This document shows, in pieces, positions 1-7,983 of a stretch of DNA of 27,418 bases. Each line of letters begins with the position of its first letter. The first letter of the stretch is position 1. Source of the DNA: an uncultured Selenomonadales bacterium (GTDB lineage Bacteria; Bacillota; Negativicutes; Selenomonadales; Selenomonadaceae); NCBI GenBank assembly GCA_937877655.1, contig CALFJC010000045.1, forward strand, positions 1 to 27,418, given 5' to 3'. Position numbers and translations under genes: made by a program. Under the pieces are notes generated by a model. The model did not search any database. It saw nothing but the letters and a program-made list of their open reading frames with translations, and was not told the origin of the DNA.

Positions 1-317
1 TGATTATTCCGCTCAAGCCGCCGATCTCGGAAATCCCGTCGCCGTTTTCATTGCCGACAACAGAAATTGTGCCGTCGCCGCCGAGCCGCTCCGAAATTGT
101 CTCCGTCACTGCGAACGACTGCCCGTTTATCGACGTGACATCCGAAAAATCGCCCGTAAGTATCTCATCTGAATTCAATCCCGTTACGGCGAGTGCATTT
201 CCATCATTTAAAACGATTACAACACTGCCGCCGCCGGCAAGTGAAAAACTTTTCTCGTTAATAACCGTCGAGCTGCCGGAGCCGAGAGTGACATAAGTTA
301 AATTTGTTTCATCCACA
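1..317 (-). CDS. Hypothetical repeat-type surface protein, N-terminal part
   Basis: An open frame on the minus strand starts at a GTG (315-317) about ten bases after an AAAGGA ribosome binding site (around 328-334) and runs off the left end, so about 105 residues are visible. The peptide is rich in Gly, Ser, Thr, Val, Asn and Asp, with short alternating patterns such as SLAGGGSVVIVLNDGN and VVGNENGDGISEIGG. These suggest beta-strand repeats or a calcium-binding-like secreted protein. No signal peptide is visible at the start. Its own promoter lies at 360-388. The 81-codon plus-strand frame over the same bases is its shadow. No family could be recognised. A cell-surface or secreted role is inferred from composition only. 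Confidence 0.5.
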
Positions 318-359
318 ATCAACAATTCCTTTCACTTGAAAATTATTATCATCTGGGGC

Positions 360-388
360 AATATACCAAAAAAATTTCTTTTTGGCAA
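360..388 (-). promoter_or_regulatory. Predicted sigma-A promoter of the leftmost minus-strand gene
   Basis: On the minus strand TTGCCA (383-388) is followed after exactly 17 bases by TATATT (360-365), which is preceded by TGG. The expected start of transcription, near 353, gives a short leader of about 35 bases before the GTG start at 317. Confidence 0.55.
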
Positions 389-478
389 TGGCACTCGGCT
401 AAAAAATTCCGTTCGTCATATGAATCGCCGAGAAATTTTTCTGCAGGAAAATTTTTCGCTTGAAAGAATAGGCGACGT

Positions 479-1627
479 ATGAAAATTTTAGTTATAAATT
501 TAATGCACTTGGGCGATTTAATGTTGGTGACGCCCGCCTTGACGACGCTGAGAAAAAATTTTCCGACGGCATATTTGACATTGCTTGCCGACAAAAAACT
601 TGCCGACCTTGTTCAATACAACAAAAATCTTGATGAATGCATTTTGATTGACAAAAAGGGCGTAGATGATCATTTGCCGAGCTTTATCAAATTTATTTTC
701 AAAATCCGCGCAGAAAAATTCGATTTGGTAATAAATCTGCATAGAAATGAGCGGGCGTCGGCATTGGCGGCTTTCAGCGGCGCAAAAAAAATCGTCGGCT
801 ACTCCAAGCCTCTTTTTTCTTTGTTTTTTGATAAGGTTTTGCCTAATCCTTCGATAGCGCGGCATATAAAGCACGGTTTTAAGACGGAATATCAGGCGGG
901 CACTCAACATCAAGTTCATTCGCATTTCGACGTTTTGCGCGAGGCTTGCGGCATTGAAAAAATTTTTGATAACGGCTTGGAAATGTGGATACCCGAAGCC
1001 GCCGAGCGCGAAGCCGAAAAAATTTTCCGAGAGAATTTTCCCGAAGGAATAAAAGTTATCGCGTTCAATATCGGAGCGAGTTGGCAGACCAAGCGTTGGC
1101 TCGATTCATATTTTGCAACCTGCGCGGACATTTTGATTGAAAAAGGATTCGGCATTGCATTTTTGGGCGGCGATATGGATAAGGAAATTGTTTTGAGTTG
1201 CATTGACAAGATGAAACATAAAAAAAGCGACCGCCTGAAGATTTTCACGGGAAAATTTTCTTTGGCGATCCTCGCGGGTTTTTTGGATAATTGCGTTTTG
1301 TTTTTAACGACGGATTCGGGACCGATGCACGTCGGGGTTGCGAGAAATATTCCGATTGTCACAATGTTTGGCGCGTCGCCCGTACCGGGATTTTATCCTT
1401 ACGACGCAAAAGATATTTTAATCAAGTCGCCTGAGCCGTGTCATCCTTGCGGCAGGCACATTTGTCCCCGCGAAGGCGAAGACAATCTGGCTTGTATGAA
1501 AAAAATTCCCGTTGAAGTCGTGATGAAATATGTTTTCGAGCTTTTGGAGACTTACGGTGAGCCTGCAAAAAAAATTCCCCGCGTTCACGGGGCTTATCAA
1601 TGTCGAGTTATCGATTTGGCGAAATAA
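479..1627 (+). CDS. Glycosyltransferase family 9 (heptosyltransferase-like)
   Basis: The 382-residue protein has the layout of GT9 ADP-heptose:LPS heptosyltransferases (WaaF/RfaF type), which add heptose to the lipopolysaccharide core at the inner face of the cytoplasmic membrane. Visible motifs are the N-terminal nucleotide-sugar fold start (MKILVINLMHLGDLMLVTPAL), FNIGASWQTKRW in the middle and TTDSGPMHVGVARN followed by TMFGASP in the C-terminal domain. A cysteine group near the C-terminus (PCHPCGRHICPREG, then C in LACMKK) is common in this family. The ATG at 479 follows an in-frame stop at 461. The upstream ribosome binding site is weak (AGGCGA). The gene stands alone and ends at a strong terminator. 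Exact acceptor sugar unknown. Confidence 0.85.
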   Translation: MKILVINLMHLGDLMLVTPALTTLRKNFPTAYLTLLADKKLADLVQYNKNLDECILIDKKGVDDHLPSFIKFIFKIRAEKFDLVINLHRNERASALAAFSGAKKIVGYSKPLFSLFFDKVLPNPSIARHIKHGFKTEYQAGTQHQVHSHFDVLREACGIEKIFDNGLEMWIPEAAEREAEKIFRENFPEGIKVIAFNIGASWQTKRWLDSYFATCADILIEKGFGIAFLGGDMDKEIVLSCIDKMKHKKSDRLKIFTGKFSLAILAGFLDNCVLFLTTDSGPMHVGVARNIPIVTMFGASPVPGFYPYDAKDILIKSPEPCHPCGRHICPREGEDNLACMKKIPVEVVMKYVFELLETYGEPAKKIPRVHGAYQCRVIDLAK

Positions 1628-1637
1628 AAATTTTCGG

Positions 1638-1657
1638 ACGGCGCAAGCCGTTTTTTT
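1638..1657 (+). terminator. Rho-independent terminator after the GT9 gene
   Basis: A 5-bp stem ACGGC/GCCGT (1638-1642 with 1647-1651) closes a GCAA tetraloop and is followed by a run of seven T (1651-1657). It separates the glycosyltransferase gene from the formate dehydrogenase operon. Confidence 0.85.
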
Positions 1658-1665
1658 ATTTCTAC

Positions 1666-1681
1666 AGTGATAAAAATCACT
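1666..1681. promoter_or_regulatory. Crp/Fnr-family operator upstream of fdhD
   Basis: The 16-base perfect palindrome AGTGATAAAAATCACT contains AGTGA-N6-TCACT half-sites, close to the Crp (TGTGA-N6-TCACA) and Fnr (TTGAT-N4-ATCAA) consensus. Its centre (1673.5) lies at -41.5 relative to the start predicted from the -10 box at 1703-1708, the class II activator position. Activation of the formate dehydrogenase operon by a Crp/Fnr-type regulator is inferred. Confidence 0.6.
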
Positions 1682-1702
1682 CAAAAATCTTTTATTTCTT
1701 GA

Positions 1703-1708
1703 TAAAAT
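1703..1708 (+). promoter_or_regulatory. Predicted -10 element of the fdh operon promoter
   Basis: TAAAAT is one base from the TATAAT consensus. No good -35 hexamer lies 17 bases upstream, as expected for an activator-dependent promoter. The palindrome at 1666-1681 covers the -35 zone. Confidence 0.5.
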
Positions 1709-1742
1709 ATCCTTGCAGTAAATTTTGCGGGGAGTTTTAAAA

Positions 1743-2444
1743 ATGTTTGAAGAAAAAATCGTAACCCGATATGACGCCGGCAAAAATATTTTCACAACCG
1801 CCAAAAAATTTGTCGCGGTTGAAAAATCTTTTGCGCTCCAAGTGAACGGAGAATTTTTTAGAGAAATTTTTTGTTCGCCGAGCGATTTGGAAGATTTGAC
1901 AATCGGGCTCCTCGCGCAGGCGGAGAAAATTTCTTCAATCGACGATTTAACTCGTTTTGAGATAAAAAATTCTTTAATCGACGTTGAAATTAAATCTTCC
2001 GTCGAGCCCGCGCAGATTTTTTCCGAAGTCAAATTCGTTGCCAAAAATATTCTTGCCTGCGCGGATAAACTTTTGGGCGAACTTTCGACGACGCACGACA
2101 AAACCAACGGCGTCCACAGCGGCATTTTGTTTGACGGAGAAAAAATTTTGCTTTTCCGCGAAGACATCGGGCGACACAATGTTTTTGATAAAATTTTCGG
2201 CGCGGCTCTTCGCCAAAAAATTTTTCTCGGCGACAAGATGATAATTTTCAGCGGGCGTTGTTCTTCCGAAATGATTTTAAAAGTTTTGCGCATGAAAATT
2301 CCCGTTGTCGTTGCAAAATCGGTGCCGACGACTTTTTCAATTAATCTTGCCAAGAAATTCGGCATCACGCTCGCGGGGCGATTGACTGCCGATTCTTTTT
2401 GCATTTATACCAATCCACAACGCATTATAATGAGTAATGAGTAA
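1743..2444 (+). CDS. fdhD: Formate dehydrogenase accessory sulfurtransferase FdhD
   Basis: FdhD passes sulfur from a cysteine desulfurase to the bis-MGD molybdenum/tungsten cofactor of formate dehydrogenase in the cytoplasm. The 233-residue protein shows the family blocks SPSDLEDLTIGLL, TNGVHSGILF, REDIGRHNVFDK, SGRCSSEM and KSVPTTFSINLAKKFG. The start chosen is ATG 1743, eight bases after GGGGAG. A TTG at 1725 is in frame but lies before that ribosome binding site. Oddly, the CxxC loop that holds the sulfur-carrying cysteines in E. coli FdhD (CGVC, about 30 residues before the GGVHxA-like block) is absent: the matching place reads SSVEPAQ. The last residues (IMSNE) and the stop codon are encoded by a 7-base repeat array. 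It is the first gene of the fdh operon. Confidence 0.9.
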   Translation: MFEEKIVTRYDAGKNIFTTAKKFVAVEKSFALQVNGEFFREIFCSPSDLEDLTIGLLAQAEKISSIDDLTRFEIKNSLIDVEIKSSVEPAQIFSEVKFVAKNILACADKLLGELSTTHDKTNGVHSGILFDGEKILLFREDIGRHNVFDKIFGAALRQKIFLGDKMIIFSGRCSSEMILKVLRMKIPVVVAKSVPTTFSINLAKKFGITLAGRLTADSFCIYTNPQRIIMSNE

Positions 2445-2504
2445 TGAGCAATGAGCAATGAAGAAGTTTTTTAATTACTCATTACTAATTGCTAATTGCT
2501 AATT
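2429..2504. repeat. Heptamer repeat array with inverted second arm
   Basis: Five tandem 7-mers (AATGAGT twice, AATGAGC twice, then AATGAAG) fill 2429-2463. After TTTTT-rich DNA an opposing array follows (TTACTCA, TTACTAA, TTGCTAA twice) at 2475-2502. The two halves are imperfectly complementary and could fold into a long hairpin between fdhD and fdhA. The array contains the fdhD stop codon (2442-2444), and its right edge runs directly into the AAAGGAGG ribosome binding site of fdhA. Confidence 0.85.
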
Positions 2505-2522
2505 AAAGGAGGGGGATGAATT

Positions 2523-5500
2523 ATGGATTTAAGCAGGCGAACATTTCTGAAAGCCACAGGGCTTGGAAGTTTGGGGCTTGCGCTGTCGAGTCTCGGTTTC
2601 GACATGCCGAAAGTCGAGGCGGCGGCAAAAGAATTCAAATTGCAGGGCGCGAAGGAATTTACTTCGGTCTGTCACTTTTGCGCGTGCGGTTGCGGACAAA
2701 TCGGCTACGTCAAGGAAGGAAAATTAATTCAGCTTGAGGGCGCGAGCGATTGTCCCGTAAATTTCGGCGGGCTTTGTCCGAAAGGTTTAGGCTACGCGCA
2801 AATTCCGCGTGATGAGGAACACCGCACAACCAAACCAATGTATCGTGCGCCCGGCGCAACCGAATGGCAAGAAATTTCTTGGGAAGAAGCCATTGACAGA
2901 GCGGCGAAAGCTCTCAAGAAAGCTCGCGACGAAAATTGGATTGACACCGAGCAAATCGGAAATGAAACCGTCAAAGTTCAACGCACAGACGCAATAGGAC
3001 TTATCGGCGGCTCCCAAGTCAACAACGAGGAATGTTATCAGCTTACAAAAATTTTCCGCAGTCTCGGCGCAATGTCTCTCGACAATCAAACTCGCGTCTG
3101 CCATGCCAACACTCCGCCCGCGATGAGTGCGGCTTTCGGGCGCGGCGCAATGACTAATCCTTGGTACGATTTAAAAAATACCAAACTCGCTTGGGTTGAA
3201 GGCTCCAACATTGCCGAATGTCATCCTATGGGCTTGAAAAATCTAATGAAGGCGAAGGAACGCGGCTTAAAAATTATGCATGTCGACGTTCGCTTTACCC
3301 GCACTTCAAAAATCGCAGATTATTTCATTCAAATTCGCCCCGGCACGGACATTGCATTTCTCGGCGCGATTATCAACTACGTTATCCAAAATAAAAAATA
3401 CGACGAACAATATCTGCGCCTCCACACCAACGCTTACATGCTGATTGATCCGAATTTCGGTTTTGAGGACGGAATTTTCAGCGGCTACAACTCTGAAACT
3501 CGCAAATACGATATGACGACGTGGCGTTATCAAGTCGACGCGAACGGAAAACCCATGCGCTCGGCAGATCTCTTCGCGCCGAATACCGTAATGAGCATTT
3601 TGAAAAAACATTATGAACGCTACACCTTTGAAGTTGTCTCGGCGATAACGGGCGCAAGCGTCGCCGATATTAAAATGGCGGCGGAAATTTATTCAAGCAT
3701 TAAGCCCGCCGTTTTCATGTACGCGCTCGGCATGACGCAACACACCGTCGGCGTAGAAAATATTCGTTGCTTTACCGTCCTGCAACTTCTGCGCGGAAAT
3801 ATCGGCGTGCCCGGCGGCGGCATTGATGCAATGCGCGGACAACCGAACGTCCAAGCTTCAACCGACTACGGAATTATGTTTCAATATTTCCCCGGCTATC
3901 TGCCTTGGCCGACGGAAAAAACAAATACGCTTGCCAAATGGACTCAAAACAGCGGCACTTTCCGCGCAAAATTTTTAATCAATCTGCTTAAAGCTTGGTT
4001 CGGCGACGCCGCAACCAAAGAAAATGATTATTGCTTCGGACTTTTGCCGATAAGAAATACTCATCAAAACGACTCGATTTACGTTCAGTTTGAAAAGGCG
4101 ATTGAAGGCAAAATGAAATGCATTTACTTTGCGGGACAAAATCCTATGGTTTCCAATCCGAATATCGGAAACGTCCACAGAGGAATGCGCAAGCTCGACA
4201 GCGTCATTGTCGAAGATTTGTATTTGAACGAGACGGCTTGTTTCTGGGAACGCCCCGACAGCCCCGAAGGAGATCCGATTGATCCGAAAGATATTCAAAC
4301 AGAAGTAATTTTCCTGCCCGCCTGTTCATATCTTGAGAGAGAAGGAACGATGACAAATTCAATGCGCATGATTCAATGGCGCATGAAAGGTCCCGATCCT
4401 CTCGGCGATTCAAAACCCGATTATGAAATTTTGGACATGCTCTGGAAAAGAATTCGTGAACTTTACGCCGATTCAACCGATCCCAAAGATCAAATCATTA
4501 AGCTTTTGACTTGGAATTATCCGTTGGATCATATGGTTGAATATATTATGCGCGAAGTCAACGGCTATGATCTTTCGACGGGAAAACTTTTGAACGGAAT
4601 AGGCGAAATTAAAGACGACGGCACGACCAATTCGGGCATGTGGATTTATGCGGGCGTCACTCGCGACGGCGATGTTCATATGGCAAAACGCCGCGGGCAG
4701 GAAGATCCGGGCGGCATGGGAATTTATCCCGGCTACGGCTGGGTTTGGCCCGACAATATTCATTTGCTTTACAATCGCGCTTCCTGCGACGAAAACGGCA
4801 ACCCGATTAATCCCGATAAAAAAATTGTCTGGTGGAATGCGGAAAAAAATATGTGGGAAGGTTATGACCGCCCCGATGTCGGCAGTTTGTCCGCCGCGCC
4901 GAATACTCCCGCAGGACAAAAACCTTTCCGCATGGTCGGCGAAGGCGTCGGCAGAATTTTTGCGGCAAGTTATAAAGACGTCGAAAACGGAATGACTCGC
5001 GACAGTTCCTCAACACCCGTTGACGGTCCGATACCCGAATTTTATGAGCCCGTCGAATCTCCGACAAGAAACGCGCTCCATATGAATCCCAACGCGCAGT
5101 TCAGCCCGTGCGTCATCTATCCTCGTATGCCCGACTTGCAAAAAATCGGCACAAAGGACGAATTCCCTTACGTTTTGTGCAGTTCAAGTATTTGTGAACA
5201 TTGGTGTTCGGGAACAATTACGCGGCACGTCACTTGGCTTAACGAACTTGTCAAGGAACCTTTTATCGAAATGCCCAAAAAACTTGCGGAGAAACTCGGC
5301 GTCAAGAGCGGCGACGAAGTCATTGTTCGTTCGGTTAGGGCGCAGATTAAGGAAAAGGCAATGGTTACCGACAGAATTCAGCCGCTGATGATTAACGGCG
5401 AAGAAGTTTTCGTCACGTGGCAACCGTACAACTGGGGATTCAAAGGTTTGTCGACGGGACCGAGCGGAAATTATATTACAATCGACGCGCTTGATCCCAA

Positions 5501-5552
5501 TGCGCAATCGCAAGAATTCAAAGCTTGTCTGATTGACATTCGGAAGGCTTAA
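2523..5552 (+). CDS. fdhA: Formate dehydrogenase catalytic (alpha) subunit, cysteine type, Tat-exported
   Basis: This is the 1009-residue molybdopterin oxidoreductase subunit that oxidises formate to CO2, of the FdnG/FdoG type. A Tat signal (SRRTFLKATG, residues 4-13, then a hydrophobic stretch and EAAA) sends the folded enzyme outward. The N-terminal [4Fe-4S] ligands are CHFCACGC and a fourth Cys in GLCPKG. The active site reads TRVCHANTPP: Cys193 stands where E. coli FdnG has selenocysteine, followed by the conserved His194, so no TGA recoding is needed. FGRGAMTNPW and the C-terminal cofactor-binding domain (NWGFKG near the end) fit the family. The start is ATG 2523, ten bases after AAAGGAGGGGG. 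An overlapping ATG at 2516 is in another frame. It lies between fdhD and fdhE. Confidence 0.96.
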   Translation: MDLSRRTFLKATGLGSLGLALSSLGFDMPKVEAAAKEFKLQGAKEFTSVCHFCACGCGQIGYVKEGKLIQLEGASDCPVNFGGLCPKGLGYAQIPRDEEHRTTKPMYRAPGATEWQEISWEEAIDRAAKALKKARDENWIDTEQIGNETVKVQRTDAIGLIGGSQVNNEECYQLTKIFRSLGAMSLDNQTRVCHANTPPAMSAAFGRGAMTNPWYDLKNTKLAWVEGSNIAECHPMGLKNLMKAKERGLKIMHVDVRFTRTSKIADYFIQIRPGTDIAFLGAIINYVIQNKKYDEQYLRLHTNAYMLIDPNFGFEDGIFSGYNSETRKYDMTTWRYQVDANGKPMRSADLFAPNTVMSILKKHYERYTFEVVSAITGASVADIKMAAEIYSSIKPAVFMYALGMTQHTVGVENIRCFTVLQLLRGNIGVPGGGIDAMRGQPNVQASTDYGIMFQYFPGYLPWPTEKTNTLAKWTQNSGTFRAKFLINLLKAWFGDAATKENDYCFGLLPIRNTHQNDSIYVQFEKAIEGKMKCIYFAGQNPMVSNPNIGNVHRGMRKLDSVIVEDLYLNETACFWERPDSPEGDPIDPKDIQTEVIFLPACSYLEREGTMTNSMRMIQWRMKGPDPLGDSKPDYEILDMLWKRIRELYADSTDPKDQIIKLLTWNYPLDHMVEYIMREVNGYDLSTGKLLNGIGEIKDDGTTNSGMWIYAGVTRDGDVHMAKRRGQEDPGGMGIYPGYGWVWPDNIHLLYNRASCDENGNPINPDKKIVWWNAEKNMWEGYDRPDVGSLSAAPNTPAGQKPFRMVGEGVGRIFAASYKDVENGMTRDSSSTPVDGPIPEFYEPVESPTRNALHMNPNAQFSPCVIYPRMPDLQKIGTKDEFPYVLCSSSICEHWCSGTITRHVTWLNELVKEPFIEMPKKLAEKLGVKSGDEVIVRSVRAQIKEKAMVTDRIQPLMINGEEVFVTWQPYNWGFKGLSTGPSGNYITIDALDPNAQSQEFKACLIDIRKA

Positions 5553-5556
5553 AGGC

Positions 5557-5591
5557 AATTATGAATTATGAATTAGGAATTAGGAATGAAA
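5557..5591 (+). repeat. Heptamer array carrying the fdhE ribosome binding site and start
   Basis: Five 7-mers in a row: AATTATG twice, AATTAGG twice, AATGAAA. It is nearly identical to the arrays at 11976-12006 (other strand) and 25513-25547. The AGGA units act as the Shine-Dalgarno and the last unit provides the ATG (5586-5588) of fdhE. Confidence 0.9.
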
Positions 5592-6326
5592 AGATTTTTG
5601 ACATTGGAAAAATATTTGGCTGAAAATAATTTTTTGCAAGAGGCGGCTGATTTTCATTTGAAGTTGGAAAAAGATTTGTCCGAAGTCAAGCCGCTTGACT
5701 TGCCGCCGCGAGAAAAAATTTTGGATCTCGTCAAGGCAGAGAAAATTCCGCTCCTTCAACAGGAAAAATTTCAAACTCAAATCCTCGACGCGGCAGAAAA
5801 ATTTTTATCCGATATTCCGCGCAGGCTTATGGAAAGTTTGTTGCGACAGGAAAATTTATCGGTAAAAAAAATCTGCGCGGAGTCGGAGTTAAACGAAACT
5901 TTGACGCGCAAAAGATTTTGGACGGCGATTGATAAACTCGTTCCCGCCGAATTGAAAAACTTGGAGCGCGAAGATTGGCAAGAAAATTATTGTCCGATCT
6001 GCGGGCGGCGACCGGTTATGGCGCAGTTGAAAAAATTTAATGACGGGCGGGCGCGTTGGCTGTCATGCGGCGGCTGTCATACGCTTTGGAATTGGAAAAG
6101 GTTAGGTTGTCCGTATTGCGGCAATGAAAATCTTGAACGAATTCACATTTTGGAGGCGGACGCCAAAATTCGGCTGGACGTGTGTGACGAATGTCACGCT
6201 TATTTAAAAACTTACTGCGACGAAGACGAGGAAAATATTTATCTGAACGATTGGACGACTTTGCACTTGGATTTACTGGCTGAAGAAAAAAATTTGCACA
6301 AGTGCGGAGCCGTCGAGCTGGAATAA
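5586..6326 (+). CDS. fdhE: Formate dehydrogenase accessory protein FdhE
   Basis: FdhE is a cytoplasmic rubredoxin-like maturation factor that binds the catalytic subunit of respiratory formate dehydrogenase before export. The 246-residue protein has the family's C-terminal set of CxxC pairs: CPIC (in NYCPICGRRP), CGGC, CPYC and CDEC, spread over roughly residues 135-210, which bind metal. The N-terminal half is helical and charged, as in known FdhE. The start codon and Shine-Dalgarno are part of a 7-base repeat array. The gene sits between the alpha and beta subunit genes, whereas in E. coli fdhE lies after the three subunit genes. A 34-base-arm hairpin separates it from fdhB. Confidence 0.9.
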   Translation: MKRFLTLEKYLAENNFLQEAADFHLKLEKDLSEVKPLDLPPREKILDLVKAEKIPLLQQEKFQTQILDAAEKFLSDIPRRLMESLLRQENLSVKKICAESELNETLTRKRFWTAIDKLVPAELKNLEREDWQENYCPICGRRPVMAQLKKFNDGRARWLSCGGCHTLWNWKRLGCPYCGNENLERIHILEADAKIRLDVCDECHAYLKTYCDEDEENIYLNDWTTLHLDLLAEEKNLHKCGAVELE

Positions 6327-6329
6327 ATT

Positions 6330-6399
6330 AGATGAAAAGATTGCAAGATGGCAAGATTGAAAGCACTTTCCACCTTTCCATCTATCTATCTTTCCATCT
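6330..6399. repeat. Long imperfect hairpin (34-base arms) between fdhE and fdhB
   Basis: The left arm (6330-6363) and the right arm (6366-6399) are complementary at 26 of 34 positions around a 2-base centre. The arms are built from AAGATGG/AAAGATG-like modules. A copy of the same family lies at 12991-13060. The fdhB Shine-Dalgarno follows just outside the right arm (AGGAGGT, 6403-6409). The hairpin could act as an RNA stabiliser or translational spacer. Confidence 0.8.
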
Positions 6400-6415
6400 G
6401 TTAGGAGGTATAAAA

Positions 6416-7201
6416 ATGGCAACAGAAATGGCAATGCTTCACGACGTGGCGCGATGCTCGGCTTGTCGGGCTTGCATGGTTGCTTGCAAACAATGGCACG
6501 ACTTGCCCGCCGACATGTCAACGCCTTTCAAAGGACAATATCAATCGCACGCCGACTTGACGCCCACGACGTGGAACTTGATTAAAATGAACGAACGAAC
6601 CGATTCAATGGGAAAATTTCATTGGGACTTTATAAAATTTCAATGCATGCACTGCCAAAAGCCCGCGTGTTTGCTTGGCTGCCCGCAACATGCAATTTCT
6701 CAAAAGGAAAGCGGCGCGGTCGTCATCAACGAAGATTTATGCGTCGGTTGCGGCTACTGCAGGGCAAATTGTCCGTTCAACGTCCCGCGCATTGATCCCG
6801 AACGAAATAAATCTACCAAATGCGATTTGTGTTTTGACAGAATTGAACACGGCATGGTTCCTTCCTGCGCCAAAACTTGCACGGCGGAGGCTATCGCCTT
6901 CGGGACAAAGGTTGATATGCAAAAATTAGCCGAGCAAAGACTTGCGGAAGTCAGAACAAATCATCCGAACGCGCAACTTTACGGCGTCCGTCCTAACGGC
7001 GTCGGCGGAACTCATATGATGTATGTTTTGCCGGAGCCGCCCGAAGTTTACGGCTTGCCCGTCAATCCCAAAACGCCCGACTCAATCGATCTCTGGCGCG
7101 ATTATATTCGTCCGCTCGGAAAAATCGCGGGCGTCGGCGCGGCGGCAGGACTTGCGGGCTTATTCGTTTTGAACAGGCTTTTGGGCAAGAAAGGCGCGTG
7201 A
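6416..7201 (+). CDS. fdhB: Formate dehydrogenase iron-sulfur (beta) subunit
   Basis: The 261-residue electron-transfer subunit of the FdnH type carries electrons from the catalytic subunit to cytochrome b. Sixteen cysteines in four groups can hold four [4Fe-4S] clusters: CSACRACMVAC (residues 14-24), CMHCQKPACLLGC, CVGCGYCRANCP and CDLC with VPSCAKTC. A C-terminal hydrophobic helix (GVGAAAGLAGLFVLNRLL) anchors it in the membrane, and a basic KKGA tail follows. The start is ATG 6416, seven bases after AGGAGGT. The frame is open upstream to 6332, but that part is hairpin-derived sequence. Its stop overlaps the region of the fdhC start. Confidence 0.94.
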   Translation: MATEMAMLHDVARCSACRACMVACKQWHDLPADMSTPFKGQYQSHADLTPTTWNLIKMNERTDSMGKFHWDFIKFQCMHCQKPACLLGCPQHAISQKESGAVVINEDLCVGCGYCRANCPFNVPRIDPERNKSTKCDLCFDRIEHGMVPSCAKTCTAEAIAFGTKVDMQKLAEQRLAEVRTNHPNAQLYGVRPNGVGGTHMMYVLPEPPEVYGLPVNPKTPDSIDLWRDYIRPLGKIAGVGAAAGLAGLFVLNRLLGKKGA

Positions 7202-7206
7202 TTAAA

Positions 7207-7887
7207 ATGTTGATTGATAATCGCTACGTGCCGCGTCATCAAAAAACTTTTACAATCTGCCATTGGCTCAACGGCATTTCGTTTTTGATGTTGTTCCTGA
7301 CGGCTCTGCCGCTTTACTCGGACACATTCCTTTTCCTGTACAACATTTTCGGCGCGAAGACACTTCAATACATGCACAGATTTTTTGCGATAATTTTTAT
7401 CTTGACGCCGATTTTCGGACTGCTGTCGGCGCGAAAAGGTTACGCCACCATGATTAAAGAGGCGTTCAGCTTCGGGCGCGACGATTTGATTTTCCTTTTG
7501 AAATTTCCCGTCACGCTGATTGGCATTGAACCGAAAATGCCCAAGCAAGGTTTTTATAACGGCGGCGAAAAAGTCAATATCCTCCTGCAAATGTGCATTT
7601 GGGCGGCGTTGGTTTGTTCGGGCGCGATTCTCTGGTTCGGGACGGGCGTCGTTGACAATTCCATTCGCGCTTGGATGATTCCGATTCATTCATTGGCGGC
7701 GGGCATCGGTTTTGCGGCGGCTCTCGCCCATATTTATCTTGCCGTCGTTCAAAATCCCGACTCGTTGCACGGCATGACTGAAGGCTCGATTAATGCGCGT
7801 TACGCCGTTCATCATCACGGCGCGTGGGTTGACGAACTCATTAAGAAAGGCAAAGTTACCAAAAAGGAAATTGAACAGGCGAGTTAA
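7207..7887 (+). CDS. fdhC: Formate dehydrogenase cytochrome b (gamma) subunit
   Basis: The 226-residue integral membrane diheme cytochrome b passes electrons from the iron-sulfur subunit to the quinone pool. Several hydrophobic helices are visible (NGISFLMLFLTALPL, FFAIIFILTPIFGLL, ALVCSGAILWFG, AAGIGFAAALAHIYLAV). Histidines at CHWLNG (residue 19), YMHRFF and the pair IHSLAAGIG and LAHIYL, spaced 14 apart, match the heme ligand pattern of FdnI. ATG 7207 is chosen because AAAGG lies about ten bases before it. A GTG at 7198 is in frame and overlaps the fdhB stop but is too close to that site. It is the last gene of the operon before the terminator at 7910-7936. Confidence 0.9.
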   Translation: MLIDNRYVPRHQKTFTICHWLNGISFLMLFLTALPLYSDTFLFLYNIFGAKTLQYMHRFFAIIFILTPIFGLLSARKGYATMIKEAFSFGRDDLIFLLKFPVTLIGIEPKMPKQGFYNGGEKVNILLQMCIWAALVCSGAILWFGTGVVDNSIRAWMIPIHSLAAGIGFAAALAHIYLAVVQNPDSLHGMTEGSINARYAVHHHGAWVDELIKKGKVTKKEIEQAS

Positions 7888-7909
7888 ACATTAAAAATTT
7901 TTCGGACTG

Positions 7910-7936
7910 CGCGGAGAAATCTGCGCGGTTTTTTTT
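7910..7936 (+). terminator. Terminator of the fdh operon
   Basis: CGCGGAGA (7910-7917) pairs with TCTGCGCG (7920-7927) with one mismatch and is followed by eight T (7929-7936). The stem overlaps two copies of the CTGCGCGG 8-mer (7907-7914 and 7921-7928). Confidence 0.75.
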
Positions 7937-7955
7937 CGGTTCGGAGAAATTTTTT

Positions 7956-7964
7956 TGTTATAAT
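7956..7964 (+). promoter_or_regulatory. Extended -10 promoter of the restriction-modification locus
   Basis: TGTTATAAT combines a perfect TATAAT (7959-7964) with an extended -10 TGn. The -35 region (TTCGGT, 7935-7940) is poor. It lies directly before the GGAGG (7971-7975) of the first mini-gene. Confidence 0.6.
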
Positions 7965-7983
7965 CACTTCGGAGGTTATGTTC

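Noticed and set aside
339..463. Plus-strand open stretch before the GT9 gene that ends at the stop near 461
   Set aside because: There is only a TTG without a ribosome binding site, and the region carries the minus-strand promoter. It could be a gene fragment but nothing supports it.
1418..2404. 328-codon minus-strand frame over the GT9 gene end and fdhD
   Set aside because: It runs antisense to clearly recognised genes, has shadow-type composition (Lys/Ser/Arg rich) and shows no family motif.
3099..3101. Selenocysteine codon in the formate dehydrogenase
   Set aside because: The codon at the active-site position is TGC (Cys), so no recoding is needed.
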